Source: Mucilaginibacter corticis
Lineage (GTDB): Bacteria > Bacteroidota > Bacteroidia > Sphingobacteriales > Sphingobacteriaceae
Length of the DNA: 64,000 bases
NCBI RefSeq assembly: GCF_007558865.1
Contig: NZ_VLPK01000002.1
Location: forward strand, 868,001 to 932,000
Reading direction: 5' to 3'
Position 1 is the stretch's first letter. The number at the start of each line of letters is the position of its first letter. The notes below the pieces were generated by a model. It did not search any database. It was not told the DNA's origin and saw only the letters and a program-made list of their open reading frames with translations. Below are positions 10,313 through 18,746 of this stretch, one piece after another. Position numbers and translations under genes: made by a program.

Positions 10313-10904
10313 CGCTGAGGTCTTTATTTTCCAGGGTTTTCCAGTTAATGATCAGTACGCCATGCGGGTTGTTATCGCTGCGCGGGATGTCTTTGAGATA
10401 GCCCTCGGTGATGAGTGAGCGTGTGACGGTCGAACTGCGCCGATCTATTTTGAGTTTGCCGAAATAACGGAAATAATTTTTCGGCCTGTCTAGGGTGATC
10501 GAATCCGTTTGAAGGGTCAGCACGGAGCTCGAGGACAGGATAGAATTAAAAAATCCGTTCTCCTTCAGGTTATTGTATTCCTCCATACCCGACTGGTCGA
10601 CCAGGTACATGGCCTTTTTCATCTGGTATTCGATGTATTTATCATCCGGCGTGAGTGAGAAAAAAAGCGCGTGGAACAAGTCCACGTCGGCACGGTACTC
10701 GGCCGGCCGGTTCATTTCCATGTCCGTTTGGCTGGCCTGTAGCGGCACGTTATGGTCAAGGATGTAAATGCTTTTGCGGGCATCCGAAACCATCCGGTAA
10801 GCAAAGGCATAAGCGACCGCGCTGACAATGACCGCGCAAATGAGGCTGCCAAACGCGATGAAAGTCGCGAGCCTGATCTTGGCTTCGATATTTTTTATTA
10901 ACAT
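10290..10904 (-). CDS. traK: Conjugative transposon protein TraK (VirB8-like)
   Basis: A 204-residue protein with an N-terminal membrane anchor (about residues 13-35) and a periplasmic domain with the TraK hallmarks: YILDHNVPLQASQTD, RPAEYRADVDLFHALFF and SLTPDDKYIEYQMKKA. The role is inner-membrane scaffold of the mating apparatus, comparable to VirB8. It begins 10 bases after the traJ stop and ends inside the next gene, consistent with one polycistronic message. Confidence 0.88.
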   Translation of the reverse strand: MLIKNIEAKIRLATFIAFGSLICAVIVSAVAYAFAYRMVSDARKSIYILDHNVPLQASQTDMEMNRPAEYRADVDLFHALFFSLTPDDKYIEYQMKKAMYLVDQSGMEEYNNLKENGFFNSILSSSSVLTLQTDSITLDRPKNYFRYFGKLKIDRRSSTVTRSLITEGYLKDIPRSDNNPHGVLIINWKTLENKDLSDVQKNNF

Positions 10905-10914
10905 AGGATGAAAT

Positions 10915-12069
10915 TTAAAAGAAACTGCCGGTGGCGGCCGTCTTCACCGCGGTGACCGCCGAACCCGCGTGGCGGCCAAATGTCGAACTGGCGGAGCTGA
11001 TCCCGGAGGTGGAGATGATCCAGGTAGAGATGCTGGGGACGGTCAGCATACATATCGCGCCAATTAAAAAGACGATGATCACGGTACCAAAGGACAAAAC
11101 ACCGTTACCGGCAAAGGCTGCGAAACGGGCCATGTCCGCGGTCGTGCCCTGGCCGGCGGCCAAAGCCTGGTATTTGCTGATCTCCGATTGCAGGGCGTAT
11201 TCCTGCATCAGCCCGCAGAGGTACATAATGAGGTAACCGATACCCGAGTACAAATTCACGGAGATAAAGCGTGCCACCCAGGTACTAAAACTATCGCGGA
11301 AGGCCGGTAGTATACTCACAGCGACCGAAAAGGGGCCCAGGATGATGAGGACGGATGAGTAAATGATCTGGATCATAAAAATAATATAGACCGCCAGCCG
11401 CAGGATCCAGATACCCAGCAGCTCAAGCAGTTGGGTTAACAGGAGCTGCATACCGATCGTGAGCCGGTTTTTCAGATCAAGGAGCGGGGATACAACGGAG
11501 GAAATTCCCTGCTTTATGCTGCTGGTCACCGAGTCCCAGGCCTGCCCGTACCAGGTGTCACTTTCCTTTTCGGCTACCTGTGCCTGCGCCTGGTAACTGT
11601 AGAGCGAATCGGCTACCTGCACCATGAGTGCCGCGCGCTGGAAACGTAAGCCATCTACCGTTCCTTGCACACTGTCGAACATTTGTTCTGTCTGACCGGC
11701 CACCAGGTCGGTAGGGAACGCGACCATTTTAACAAAACCGCCCCACCACAGGATCACCATGGCCAGCCCGAAGGGCCTTAACAATGGCATGATCTCCATA
11801 TCTTTATCGCCGACCATCAGTTCATAGGAGCGGATGGCAAAAAAGATGATCATAAAAATAGCGGCAAGCGCCTGCGCGTCCGCTATAAAAAGATCAAAAT
11901 GCGCCCAGATCGATTCTTTGAGCCCGCCGAGAAAGGTCATAACCCCGGTCTCGTAAACCCCGTCGCCCTGTAAGTATTGTAAAGTCTGTTTATACTTGGC
12001 GGTGTCGATGGTCTGCGCAAAGCCCGCGTTGCAAAATAACAGCAGGATAATCAATAGTTTTTTCTTCAT
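10915..12069 (-). CDS. traJ: Conjugative transposon protein TraJ (VirB6-like)
   Basis: A 384-residue polytopic inner-membrane protein. After a signal-like N-terminus it has about six to seven hydrophobic segments, for example AIFMIIFFAIRSYELMVG, ILRLAVYIIFMIQIIYSSVLIILG and VIIVFLIGAICMLTVPSI. The region around MPLLRPFGLAMVILWWGGFV and the GPFSVAVSILPAF segment match TraJ of Bacteroides elements, the VirB6-like channel component. Its start overlaps the preceding gene by 1 base. Confidence 0.87.
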   Translation of the reverse strand: MKKKLLIILLLFCNAGFAQTIDTAKYKQTLQYLQGDGVYETGVMTFLGGLKESIWAHFDLFIADAQALAAIFMIIFFAIRSYELMVGDKDMEIMPLLRPFGLAMVILWWGGFVKMVAFPTDLVAGQTEQMFDSVQGTVDGLRFQRAALMVQVADSLYSYQAQAQVAEKESDTWYGQAWDSVTSSIKQGISSVVSPLLDLKNRLTIGMQLLLTQLLELLGIWILRLAVYIIFMIQIIYSSVLIILGPFSVAVSILPAFRDSFSTWVARFISVNLYSGIGYLIMYLCGLMQEYALQSEISKYQALAAGQGTTADMARFAAFAGNGVLSFGTVIIVFLIGAICMLTVPSISTWIISTSGISSASSTFGRHAGSAVTAVKTAATGSFF

Positions 12070-12848
12070 CAGTATTTGGCATTAAGAAGAACCTTATTCG
12101 CGATCTGCACGTCGCTGCCGGGAGTCCAGGTCGTAACGGGTGTTGTGGAAAGCGTAACCTGCTTTTGTGCCGCCTGCATGTTGAGTGTCATTTGCGCGGC
12201 CGAAACCCGCACGGCCCAAACACCGGACAGCCGTTCGTAGTCCCGGAGCATGCGGTAATAGGCCATGATCCGCGAACCACGGTCCATATTCGTCGTCCTT
12301 GCCCCGTTGAGCCGTTCTTTGAGCATGGATAATTCGCTACTGTACCAGCCATACATACCGTCTGATAAAAGGGCGGCGCTGACCTTTGGGGGCAGCGGAC
12401 CTAAAAGAGTGGCCGGGGAATAATTAAGCAGCGGGCTGAACTGTTGCCGGTAATACAGTAGCCATAAAGGATCTGCATCGGACAATAAGCCGGATTGCGA
12501 AGCGATTTGTGATAGCGCGGTGGTCCGTAGGGTGTCGGATTGCAACTTATAGCGATCATCCGTATTGTCCATCGCCGCTACCAGCGCCAGCCTTTGCGTT
12601 TGCGGACCGGTGGGTGACAATGGCCGCAGGTCCGTTTTGTGGTAATTGGGGTCAAAAAGGCCCCAGACCAGCCAGTAATACGGATTGGTATGCAGGAAAC
12701 CCGGGTGCGGGTAAAAGTTGTTTTGGTTCCATTGCTGGAAAACCATGCGTTGCGATTGGTTGTCGACCGCATCGTCTTTGATGACGGACTGGGCAAAAAG
12801 TCGGGCGCTAAACAATAGCCCGGTTAGGAGTATGCGTAGTTTTTTCAT
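12069..12848 (-). CDS. Secreted tra-operon protein ending in a NAKY motif
   Basis: A 259-residue exported protein (signal peptide MKKLRILLTGLLFSARLFAQ) that I cannot assign to a named Tra family. Its last residues (PGSDVQIANKVLLNAKY) resemble the C-termini of the three proteins encoded just upstream, which end in NAKYL or HAKYL. It may therefore be a fourth, more diverged member of that set with a different N-terminal body rich in W, Y and P. Position between TraI-like proteins and TraJ suggests a periplasmic part of the transfer machine. Confidence 0.7.
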   Translation of the reverse strand: MKKLRILLTGLLFSARLFAQSVIKDDAVDNQSQRMVFQQWNQNNFYPHPGFLHTNPYYWLVWGLFDPNYHKTDLRPLSPTGPQTQRLALVAAMDNTDDRYKLQSDTLRTTALSQIASQSGLLSDADPLWLLYYRQQFSPLLNYSPATLLGPLPPKVSAALLSDGMYGWYSSELSMLKERLNGARTTNMDRGSRIMAYYRMLRDYERLSGVWAVRVSAAQMTLNMQAAQKQVTLSTTPVTTWTPGSDVQIANKVLLNAKY

Positions 12849-13510
12849 GGGTGTTGTAAGTATTTAGCATTGTTAACGATTTGTTGGACATAAGCTTTAT
12901 CGTGGTTGATAAAGTTCTGCCAGGGATTGACGGAAGCGAGCAGGCCCCGTGCTCCGGCCCAGTACATGGCGCGCCAGGCACCATAGGCGAGCGCGTCGAG
13001 GATCTGCAGTTGCCGAATGACGTTTTGGAGTAACTGGTCGCGTGCATTGTAGTCAGCCATGATATGACTGCCTTCTTTAAGCGCAAAGCCGGAAACCTCG
13101 GAAACAAGCCCGACCGAGCGCAGCTGAATTTCATGTTCGATGCCGGTCGCAAACAGCAGCAGGTAAGGTTGGGACCTGGCTAAATTCAGGCATTGTTGCA
13201 AATAGTTCGTAATGTCGGCTGTCAGCACCACCATGTTCTTCACCGCCAGTCCGTCCTTTAGGGCCGAATTGACATTGGCCATCGCGTTATAAATGATGGT
13301 TTGCGCAGCGACCACCGAGCCTGTGTTGACATTGATGTCGTCCAGGCTGCGGTTGATCTTTTTCAAATAATCATCGTGCGTTAGCTCGGCGCTCATCCGG
13401 GCCGCCTGGTTGGCCTCCACTGATTCGAGGTATTTGTAATCGATCACGTATTGCTGCGCTTTGGTTGAAAGCGAAAAGCATAAAGCGAAAAGCATAAATC
13501 TGATCTTCAT
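12845..13510 (-). CDS. TraI-like secreted protein (paralogue 3, NAKYL end)
   Basis: A 221-residue exported, mostly helical protein. It is clearly related to the gene at 14172-14834: both have a helix-rich centre, a segment GAWRAMYWAGARGLLASVNPW against GMQRSMYWAKMRGLWRSLNPW, and an end NAKYLQHP against HAKYLKP. The family resembles DUF4141/TraI of Bacteroides elements (TrbJ-like), thought to be periplasmic. It overlaps each neighbour by 4 bases. Confidence 0.72.
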   Translation of the reverse strand: MKIRFMLFALCFSLSTKAQQYVIDYKYLESVEANQAARMSAELTHDDYLKKINRSLDDINVNTGSVVAAQTIIYNAMANVNSALKDGLAVKNMVVLTADITNYLQQCLNLARSQPYLLLFATGIEHEIQLRSVGLVSEVSGFALKEGSHIMADYNARDQLLQNVIRQLQILDALAYGAWRAMYWAGARGLLASVNPWQNFINHDKAYVQQIVNNAKYLQHP

Positions 13511-14175
13511 TTTTTGAGGTATTTGGCGTTTTGGAGGATGCTTTGGGCCATATTCTTGTCCAGGTCGACATAGTTCTGAAAGGGCTTCAACGAACGTAGT
13601 ACCGTATGCAGATTAGCATAGGTGAGCGTTTGGACGAGATTCCCCGATAACTCCTGCAAAACACTTAATTGTCGGGTTACGTCGTCAAAGAGCAGTTTGC
13701 GGTCCGAAGCCTTCATCTGATTAACGTCACCGATGGAAAGTGTCAACGCGGTGACATAGGCCAAAAGCGATTCGGCTTTTCCGGCAAATTCGATTTCGGT
13801 TTGTGTCCCTAATAAGGCAATGGCCGGGTTCTTTTCAGTCAGGCTAATGATCTGTCCCTGGTTGGCAATGATCCGGCTGAGCATAGGTTTGGCTTCGATG
13901 CCGATTTCAGCGGCCGAGACCGCTGTACTCAAGGTATGGTAACGCTGCTGCAGTGTCCGGGAAATATTTTTGAGTTTTTGGAGTAAAGTCAGGTTCGCCT
14001 GCTCATTGGCGCTGACCGTTGCCTGGTTGTTCCGCGCGTTAACCTGCCGGGTGTGTTCATTTTTCGATTGGTTGATCAACTGGTGCATTTCAATTACGTC
14101 GATCGTACTTTGCTGGCTGAAAGCTTTGATGAAACCAGCCATGAAAAACATCAACAGCGTTATGCTTTTTTTCAT
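13507..14175 (-). CDS. TraI-like secreted protein (paralogue 2, NAKYL end)
   Basis: A 222-residue exported protein (MKKSITLLMFFMAGFIKAFSQ signal) with long heptad-like helices in the middle. The C-terminus, LRSLKPFQNYVDLDKNMAQSILQNAKYLKK, aligns with the flanking paralogues, but the YWA motif of paralogues 1 and 3 has diverged to YANLHTV. It is tightly coupled to both neighbours by 4-base overlaps. Function is inferred only from operon position and paralogy. Confidence 0.7.
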   Translation of the reverse strand: MKKSITLLMFFMAGFIKAFSQQSTIDVIEMHQLINQSKNEHTRQVNARNNQATVSANEQANLTLLQKLKNISRTLQQRYHTLSTAVSAAEIGIEAKPMLSRIIANQGQIISLTEKNPAIALLGTQTEIEFAGKAESLLAYVTALTLSIGDVNQMKASDRKLLFDDVTRQLSVLQELSGNLVQTLTYANLHTVLRSLKPFQNYVDLDKNMAQSILQNAKYLKK

Positions 14176-14834
14176 GGCTTCAGGTATTTTGCATGATTGG
14201 TCACATCATTAGCAATACGCACATCGTCGTTCTTCCAGGTTTCCCAGGGGTTCAATGAACGCCACAGCCCGCGCATTTTCGCCCAGTACATCGAGCGCTG
14301 CATCCCATAGGCGATACCGCGGAGGATCTGCATTTCGGTTTGAATATGGTACAACAGTTTACCGCGCTCCCCTGAATCCATGAGGTTGGTCCCGCCGCTT
14401 TTTAATACAAAGGCGCTGACATCGGCAGCCAGCGTCACGGCGCGGGTTTCAAACTCACGGGTGCCTTCTTCGGCAAATAATAAGAGTACCGGGTCCGATT
14501 TGGCCAGCGTAACAGCCTGCCCGACATCTTTAACGATGTCGGTGCCGCAATCGGCGATCTCTTTGACACTGGCCAGGTTGTTCAGCACCGAAGCGACCTG
14601 GCTCAAACCTGTATAGATGTCATTTTGCAGTTTATTGACGATCGTCAGCTGCCCGGTAAGGGCAAGCTGCCCCTTTTGGATCAGGCTCAGGTTGCTGTTG
14701 GTGGTGTTGAGCTGCCCGTTGATGGTCGCACTGTTAATGGCCACGGCCGCCGAAGTGGTAGGATCGACCACTAATTCCTGCGCCCTTATGCCGTCGGCCC
14801 AAAGGCATAAAGCGAAAAGAAAAATAAGTTTCAT
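14172..14834 (-). CDS. traI: TraI-like secreted protein (paralogue 1, DUF4141-like)
   Basis: A 220-residue exported protein (signal peptide to about IRAQ). After LVVDPTTSAAVAINSATING come long helices, then MYWAKMRGLWRSLNPWETW and the terminal NHAKYLKP. Of the three related genes this one has the position and N-terminal DPT motif closest to TraI (DUF4141) of Bacteroides transposons, directly after traG. TraI is regarded as a TrbJ/VirB5-like periplasmic component. It overlaps traG by 4 bases. Confidence 0.75.
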   Translation of the reverse strand: MKLIFLFALCLWADGIRAQELVVDPTTSAAVAINSATINGQLNTTNSNLSLIQKGQLALTGQLTIVNKLQNDIYTGLSQVASVLNNLASVKEIADCGTDIVKDVGQAVTLAKSDPVLLLFAEEGTREFETRAVTLAADVSAFVLKSGGTNLMDSGERGKLLYHIQTEMQILRGIAYGMQRSMYWAKMRGLWRSLNPWETWKNDDVRIANDVTNHAKYLKP

Positions 14835-17239
14835 GATTGATTGACTTGATGGATAAATGCTGACAAACTCAGCCCGCTTTGTTTAAAATCGCGGACAAAC
14901 GCGTCCAGCCCGTCAGGATAGCAGCCAAATCGTTTGGTATAGCTTTCTACAGCCGATTTTTCGGGCTTCTCCGTCGTATAGGTCAGGTATTGCTCGAGCG
15001 AGACTTCAACCCCGTAAATTTCGCCAACCGAACCGCGCCGGATGTACACTTCCTTAAAACGGCTCCGCCCTTCGGTATTGTCCAGCTGGTTAATGGTAAA
15101 GATCTTTTTGCGCTCGGTCTCATTGATGGATAAGAGCGCGGCGATCTCGTTGTAATTGTCCTTGAACTTAGTTTGATCCAAAAGGCAAACGGTATCCGAA
15201 TTATTCAGGATGCTGTCCTTGACGACCGCGTTGCCAATAATATCGCCGAGTTCCTGGGTCACCACAATGGCTTCGCCCCAAAACTTCCGCACGGTCTTAT
15301 AGAGGTACAATAAATAACCGGCCATCATGGGGCTGGCGATCGCTTTCCAGGCTTCCTCGACACAAAGACATTTGCGCCTGTCGGAACGGAAACGCATCTT
15401 TTGGATAAAGACGTCCATAATTATGAGCGTCACGATCGGGAACAAGATCCGCGACTCTTTGATGGAATCGATCTCAAAAACGATAAAGCGTTCGGTAAAG
15501 AGCGATTGATCGGCCGGCTCATTCAAAATCGCCGCATACGCGCCGCCCTGGTAGAACTTTTTCAGCACGTAGCGGAATTCGTCGAGATCAAAAAAAATTT
15601 GTTCCTCTTTTTTGATCTCTGGTATTTTATGGAGCGCGAACAGATAAAAACTGTTGAAATTCAGCGTTTCGCCACTGGCAAAGAATTGTTCGTAATAGGC
15701 GGTGATCACATGGGCGATCACATCCCTTTCTACCTGGTTGAAGGTTCCGTCGGCCCCTTTCCATAAAAGTCCGATGAGGGTGCTTAAAAAGTCTTTTTTT
15801 TCAATATTATATTCGTCCGGCCTGATCTGAAAAGGGTTCATGGTAATGGGCCGCTCATCCGTATAGGTAATATACTTGCCCTTATAATAACTGCAGAGCC
15901 CCGAATAGGAGTGGCCCGTGTCTACAATGACCATGTCCATGTTATAGCCCATGTACTGCTCGATGAGCGCGTTCATAAAGAACGACTTGCCGGAGCCGCT
16001 TGGGCCTAAAACAAATTTGTTCCGGTTATTGATGCGGTTCGTGCGCATCGGCAGATCAGCGGGGTCAATGCCAACCGGGATACCCTGCCGGTCGGTAAAA
16101 CGGATCAGGAAATCCGAGGGCTCGTCTTGCTGCATGGCTTCCTTAAAAAAGAAACATAGTGCCGCCTCGCAGGTGGTCAGAAACCAATCGTACGCTTTTA
16201 ATTCTACCGCGTTCCCGGGCAGCGCGCATCGAAAGAGTTCCAGTTGGTTATAGGCGTTTTTGCTTGGGATGATACCTAGAGAGAAAAGCGCACTTTCTAT
16301 GAAGTTGCAGGATTTCTGTAAGGTGTCGCCGGGTGCTGCGACCACGATATTGAAATGGCAGTTCACCAGTAACTGGTTTTCCCGCGCGACATCGTTCAGT
16401 AGCAGATCTATATCGGCGACGCAGATCTGGTTGGCCGGGTCGGGGATACCCGAATGGCGTTTTTTCTTTTGCTCCAGTTTGCGTAAAGTACCGCTCTGGT
16501 TAACAATTTCAATGACCTGATTATACAGGATGGCATCAAAATCCGGCACCTTGAACAGGAAGGACAGGAAATCTACAGGGAAGCCTCTTAATGTGTCCTT
16601 TTCATGGAGCTCGATATAGCTGCTGACCTGTAGCGGCAATTCAATTTTATCGATATTGATCAGGCTGATGCTCCGCACCGAACGCGGTCCCATTTCCAGT
16701 TCTGTAGCCGTGGGCCGGATATTGTTAAGGGCGACCGTTCCGTTAAATTCCATGGCCAGTATCCGCATGAACAGTTCGTTGACCTCCGCTTCATCCAGTA
16801 CGTGGGGCGAAGTTTTGCCGGCTGTCAGCACGTCTATCACTTTCGCGGCAGCCTGGCGGAAGTCGGGCACGACTTTGGCATCATAGGTGTAAAAAGTACC
16901 CTTTTTAACCTGCCTGGATATGGTTAGATAGGTGGCTACTTTGAGAAAGCTGCGTCCGTTGAAGTGAGCGTTGTATTTCTGTCGCAGGTACTCGCCGGCT
17001 TGTTTTTCCCGGTAAACGTCCCGGCTGACTATATCCTGTTTTTGCAGGATATAGCCGTCACCCAATAGCTTAACGATATTGACAAGTAGCTGGTGAAACT
17101 CCCCGTAAGCAGGCGCGGCGGCAGAAAAACGGGTAACGGGGTTGGTGATTTTTATGATCATGGAAAACTCACCGCCAGAGCCAATGAGCAGGCCCTGGTC
17201 GATTCCCGCATAGGGTAATTCAAAGCTTTGTTTGGCCAT
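14831..17239 (-). CDS. traG: Conjugation ATPase TraG (VirB4-like)
   Basis: An 802-residue cytoplasmic ATPase that energises the mating channel. Walker A is GPSGSGKS at residues 412-419, followed by VIVDTGHSYSGLC; a Walker B-like CLCVEEAW lies at about 624-631, with valine where an aspartate often sits; VTQELGDI and ILNNSDTVCLLDQ form later conserved motifs. Length and motif order match TraG of Bacteroides conjugative transposons. It overlaps traF by 20 bases and the TraI-like gene by 4, so it is central to the operon. Confidence 0.92.
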   Translation of the reverse strand: MAKQSFELPYAGIDQGLLIGSGGEFSMIIKITNPVTRFSAAAPAYGEFHQLLVNIVKLLGDGYILQKQDIVSRDVYREKQAGEYLRQKYNAHFNGRSFLKVATYLTISRQVKKGTFYTYDAKVVPDFRQAAAKVIDVLTAGKTSPHVLDEAEVNELFMRILAMEFNGTVALNNIRPTATELEMGPRSVRSISLINIDKIELPLQVSSYIELHEKDTLRGFPVDFLSFLFKVPDFDAILYNQVIEIVNQSGTLRKLEQKKKRHSGIPDPANQICVADIDLLLNDVARENQLLVNCHFNIVVAAPGDTLQKSCNFIESALFSLGIIPSKNAYNQLELFRCALPGNAVELKAYDWFLTTCEAALCFFFKEAMQQDEPSDFLIRFTDRQGIPVGIDPADLPMRTNRINNRNKFVLGPSGSGKSFFMNALIEQYMGYNMDMVIVDTGHSYSGLCSYYKGKYITYTDERPITMNPFQIRPDEYNIEKKDFLSTLIGLLWKGADGTFNQVERDVIAHVITAYYEQFFASGETLNFNSFYLFALHKIPEIKKEEQIFFDLDEFRYVLKKFYQGGAYAAILNEPADQSLFTERFIVFEIDSIKESRILFPIVTLIIMDVFIQKMRFRSDRRKCLCVEEAWKAIASPMMAGYLLYLYKTVRKFWGEAIVVTQELGDIIGNAVVKDSILNNSDTVCLLDQTKFKDNYNEIAALLSINETERKKIFTINQLDNTEGRSRFKEVYIRRGSVGEIYGVEVSLEQYLTYTTEKPEKSAVESYTKRFGCYPDGLDAFVRDFKQSGLSLSAFIHQVNQS

Positions 17240-17525
17240 GTCGGTGAAGTTTTTTTAAATTACTTGGGTGAATGAGGATAGCGCTTCCGCCTGCTTTGCT
17301 GTGCAAGCCCTGTTTTTGTCTGGAGGCGACAAATACCAAGCCCCCGGCAATACAGCTGATCAGCACCAGCGTGCCGAGCCATATGTTCACAAGCGTGATG
17401 GTCAATCCGCCGAATACCAGTCCGGCCAGCAGCGCGCCGATGCCCCAATAGATAAACTTGCCTTTAAAGCCGCGGTAAACAAGGGGCTTTTGCAGCCCCT
17501 TGTAGATCGGATAGGTCCGCGCCAT
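17220..17525 (-). CDS. traF: Conjugative transposon protein TraF (DUF4133)
   Basis: A 101-residue inner-membrane protein with two membrane segments (IGALLAGLVFGGLTITLV and IWLGTLVLISCIAGGLVFVA) and the family start YPIYKGLQKPLVYRGFKGKFI. It is VirB3-like and normally lies directly before the TraG ATPase, as here. It overlaps traE by 1 base and traG by 20. Confidence 0.88.
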   Translation of the reverse strand: MARTYPIYKGLQKPLVYRGFKGKFIYWGIGALLAGLVFGGLTITLVNIWLGTLVLISCIAGGLVFVASRQKQGLHSKAGGSAILIHPSNLKKLHRHGQTKL

Positions 17526-17833
17526 TAGGTCAGGCCAAAGAAGGCCTTGATCACTACGGCGGACACGACCAGGAATACACAGCTGCCGCCCCAGCCCATG
17601 AGTTCTTTATTGATGTCCTGATCACCGGAGTTCCACTTGGAATAGACGCGGATTGCGCCGACAATGCCGACGATACCGCCGATCACCAGTACCACGTCTG
17701 TCACAGGGGCGACGTAGGTTTTCAGGGAGGTGGTTGCCGAGTTGATGCCGGTCACACCGTTTTGGGCAAAGCTAGTTGCAGTGCCAAGGGCGAGCACGAC
17801 GGCTGTCGCCCACATTTTTTTGAGTTTGTTCAT
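17525..17833 (-). CDS. traE: Conjugative transposon protein TraE (DUF4134, pilin-like)
   Basis: A 102-residue protein from ATG 17833 with a signal-like first segment (ending SFAQ) and two hydrophobic segments around GGIVGIVGAIRVYSKW and VFLVVSAVVIKAFFGL. It matches TraE/DUF4134, the VirB2-like candidate pilus or channel subunit. An upstream ATG at 17893 is less likely because that extension would overlap the preceding gene. A second TraE-like gene lies 22 bases upstream, making a tandem pair. Confidence 0.87.
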   Translation of the reverse strand: MNKLKKMWATAVVLALGTATSFAQNGVTGINSATTSLKTYVAPVTDVVLVIGGIVGIVGAIRVYSKWNSGDQDINKELMGWGGSCVFLVVSAVVIKAFFGLT

Positions 17834-17855
17834 TTGAATAGAGATAAATTTTGTG

Positions 17856-18149
17856 TTACAGGCCAAAGACGGCCTTGAGAAAAACGCCGGCAAGGATCAT
17901 GAAAATCGCAGCGAAGAACCAGGCCAATACCATTTCGTCAATTTGCGGATAACCCATCTGCCAGTTATGGTAGATGCGGACGGCGCCAACGATACCGAAA
18001 ATAGCGGCCAGTACCAGCGAGCAATCCAGCGCCGAGAAGAAGGTCGACTGTAGTTGCTGCCGGGCCTGCTGCATTTCGTCGATCCCGGGTTGGGCGTTTG
18101 CCTTTGAATTCAGCAGGCCAAGGCAACAGGCAATCCATGCTTTTTTCAT
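17856..18149 (-). CDS. Second TraE-like (DUF4134) protein
   Basis: A 97-residue paralogue of the adjacent TraE. The core GIVGAVRIYHNWQMG aligns with GIVGAIRVYSKWNSG, and LKAVFGL with IKAFFGL. It has a signal-like N-terminus ending ANAQ and a cysteine pair (CC) in the first helix. Two different pilin-like subunits encoded side by side suggest a mixed pilus or a division of labour, but only sequence similarity supports this. Confidence 0.8.
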   Translation of the reverse strand: MKKAWIACCLGLLNSKANAQPGIDEMQQARQQLQSTFFSALDCSLVLAAIFGIVGAVRIYHNWQMGYPQIDEMVLAWFFAAIFMILAGVFLKAVFGL

Positions 18150-18150
18150 G

Positions 18151-18456
18151 TTAAAAGCTTACAGGGCGCGTGTAAATAATAGCTTCTTCGCGGCACAGGT
18201 TAAAAAGGTTTTTGAGCGACACGCCGCCGGAGCCGATAATGGGCGACTTTAAGGGTTGCGCCTTTTCAGTGGTGGTATCGGGCTTATCCGGCAGGTAGTC
18301 GATCTTTTTGGGTTCAATGTCTTCAGTTAATGTCAGTTCGCCGCTTCCGGCAGCGGACTTCATACGCTTGCTGCGCGATGCGTCAAAGGAAATGAGGCCA
18401 AGGTAATACAGCAGGTAAAGGCCCGCTACCCAGCCGGCAAAATGTAGCCAGTTCAT
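18151..18456 (-). CDS. Small membrane protein of the tra operon
   Basis: A 101-residue protein with one N-terminal membrane segment (LHFAGWVAGLYLLYYLGLI), then a charged cytoplasmic tail (KKIDYLPDKPDTTTEKAQPLKSP) and a short conserved-looking end GVSLKNLFNLCREEAI. It holds the position of TraC/TraD in other elements, but I do not recognise the family. It overlaps the next upstream gene by 4 bases. Confidence 0.6.
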   Translation of the reverse strand: MNWLHFAGWVAGLYLLYYLGLISFDASRSKRMKSAAGSGELTLTEDIEPKKIDYLPDKPDTTTEKAQPLKSPIIGSGGVSLKNLFNLCREEAIIYTRPVSF

Positions 18457-18746
18457 AGATTCAATTGTTGGATGTAATGTTTTACTAAGGTTTTGATTTC
18501 GGGGTGCTGTTCGAGCAGTTGGTGAACCGAAAAGGCGACCAGTTTGGTGACATCCACACCGGTGGCCATTTTGAATTGCCCGAGGAGTTTTAGGGTATCC
18601 CGGTCAAAACGGATATGCATCAGGGACTTATGGTCACGGTTGTCATACTTGCGGATCTTTTCCAGGATTTCCGGTTCCGGCGGCGGCTTGCCCTGCTGGT
18701 GGATGTTATTGCGGAGCTGGTCGGCCAGCGATTTGATCTCATTCAT
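18453..18746 (-). CDS. TraB/DUF3408-like partner of ParA
   Basis: A 97-residue protein from ATG 18746, which overlaps the ParA stop by 8 bases. The part after about residue 40 (HIRFDRDTLKLLGQFKMATGVDVTKLVAFSVHQLL) looks like a ribbon-helix-helix or DUF3408-type DNA-binding fold. In Bacteroides elements a DUF3408 protein follows TraA. It may be the DNA-binding partner of the ATPase; that role is inferred. Confidence 0.65.
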   Translation of the reverse strand: MNEIKSLADQLRNNIHQQGKPPPEPEILEKIRKYDNRDHKSLMHIRFDRDTLKLLGQFKMATGVDVTKLVAFSVHQLLEQHPEIKTLVKHYIQQLNL

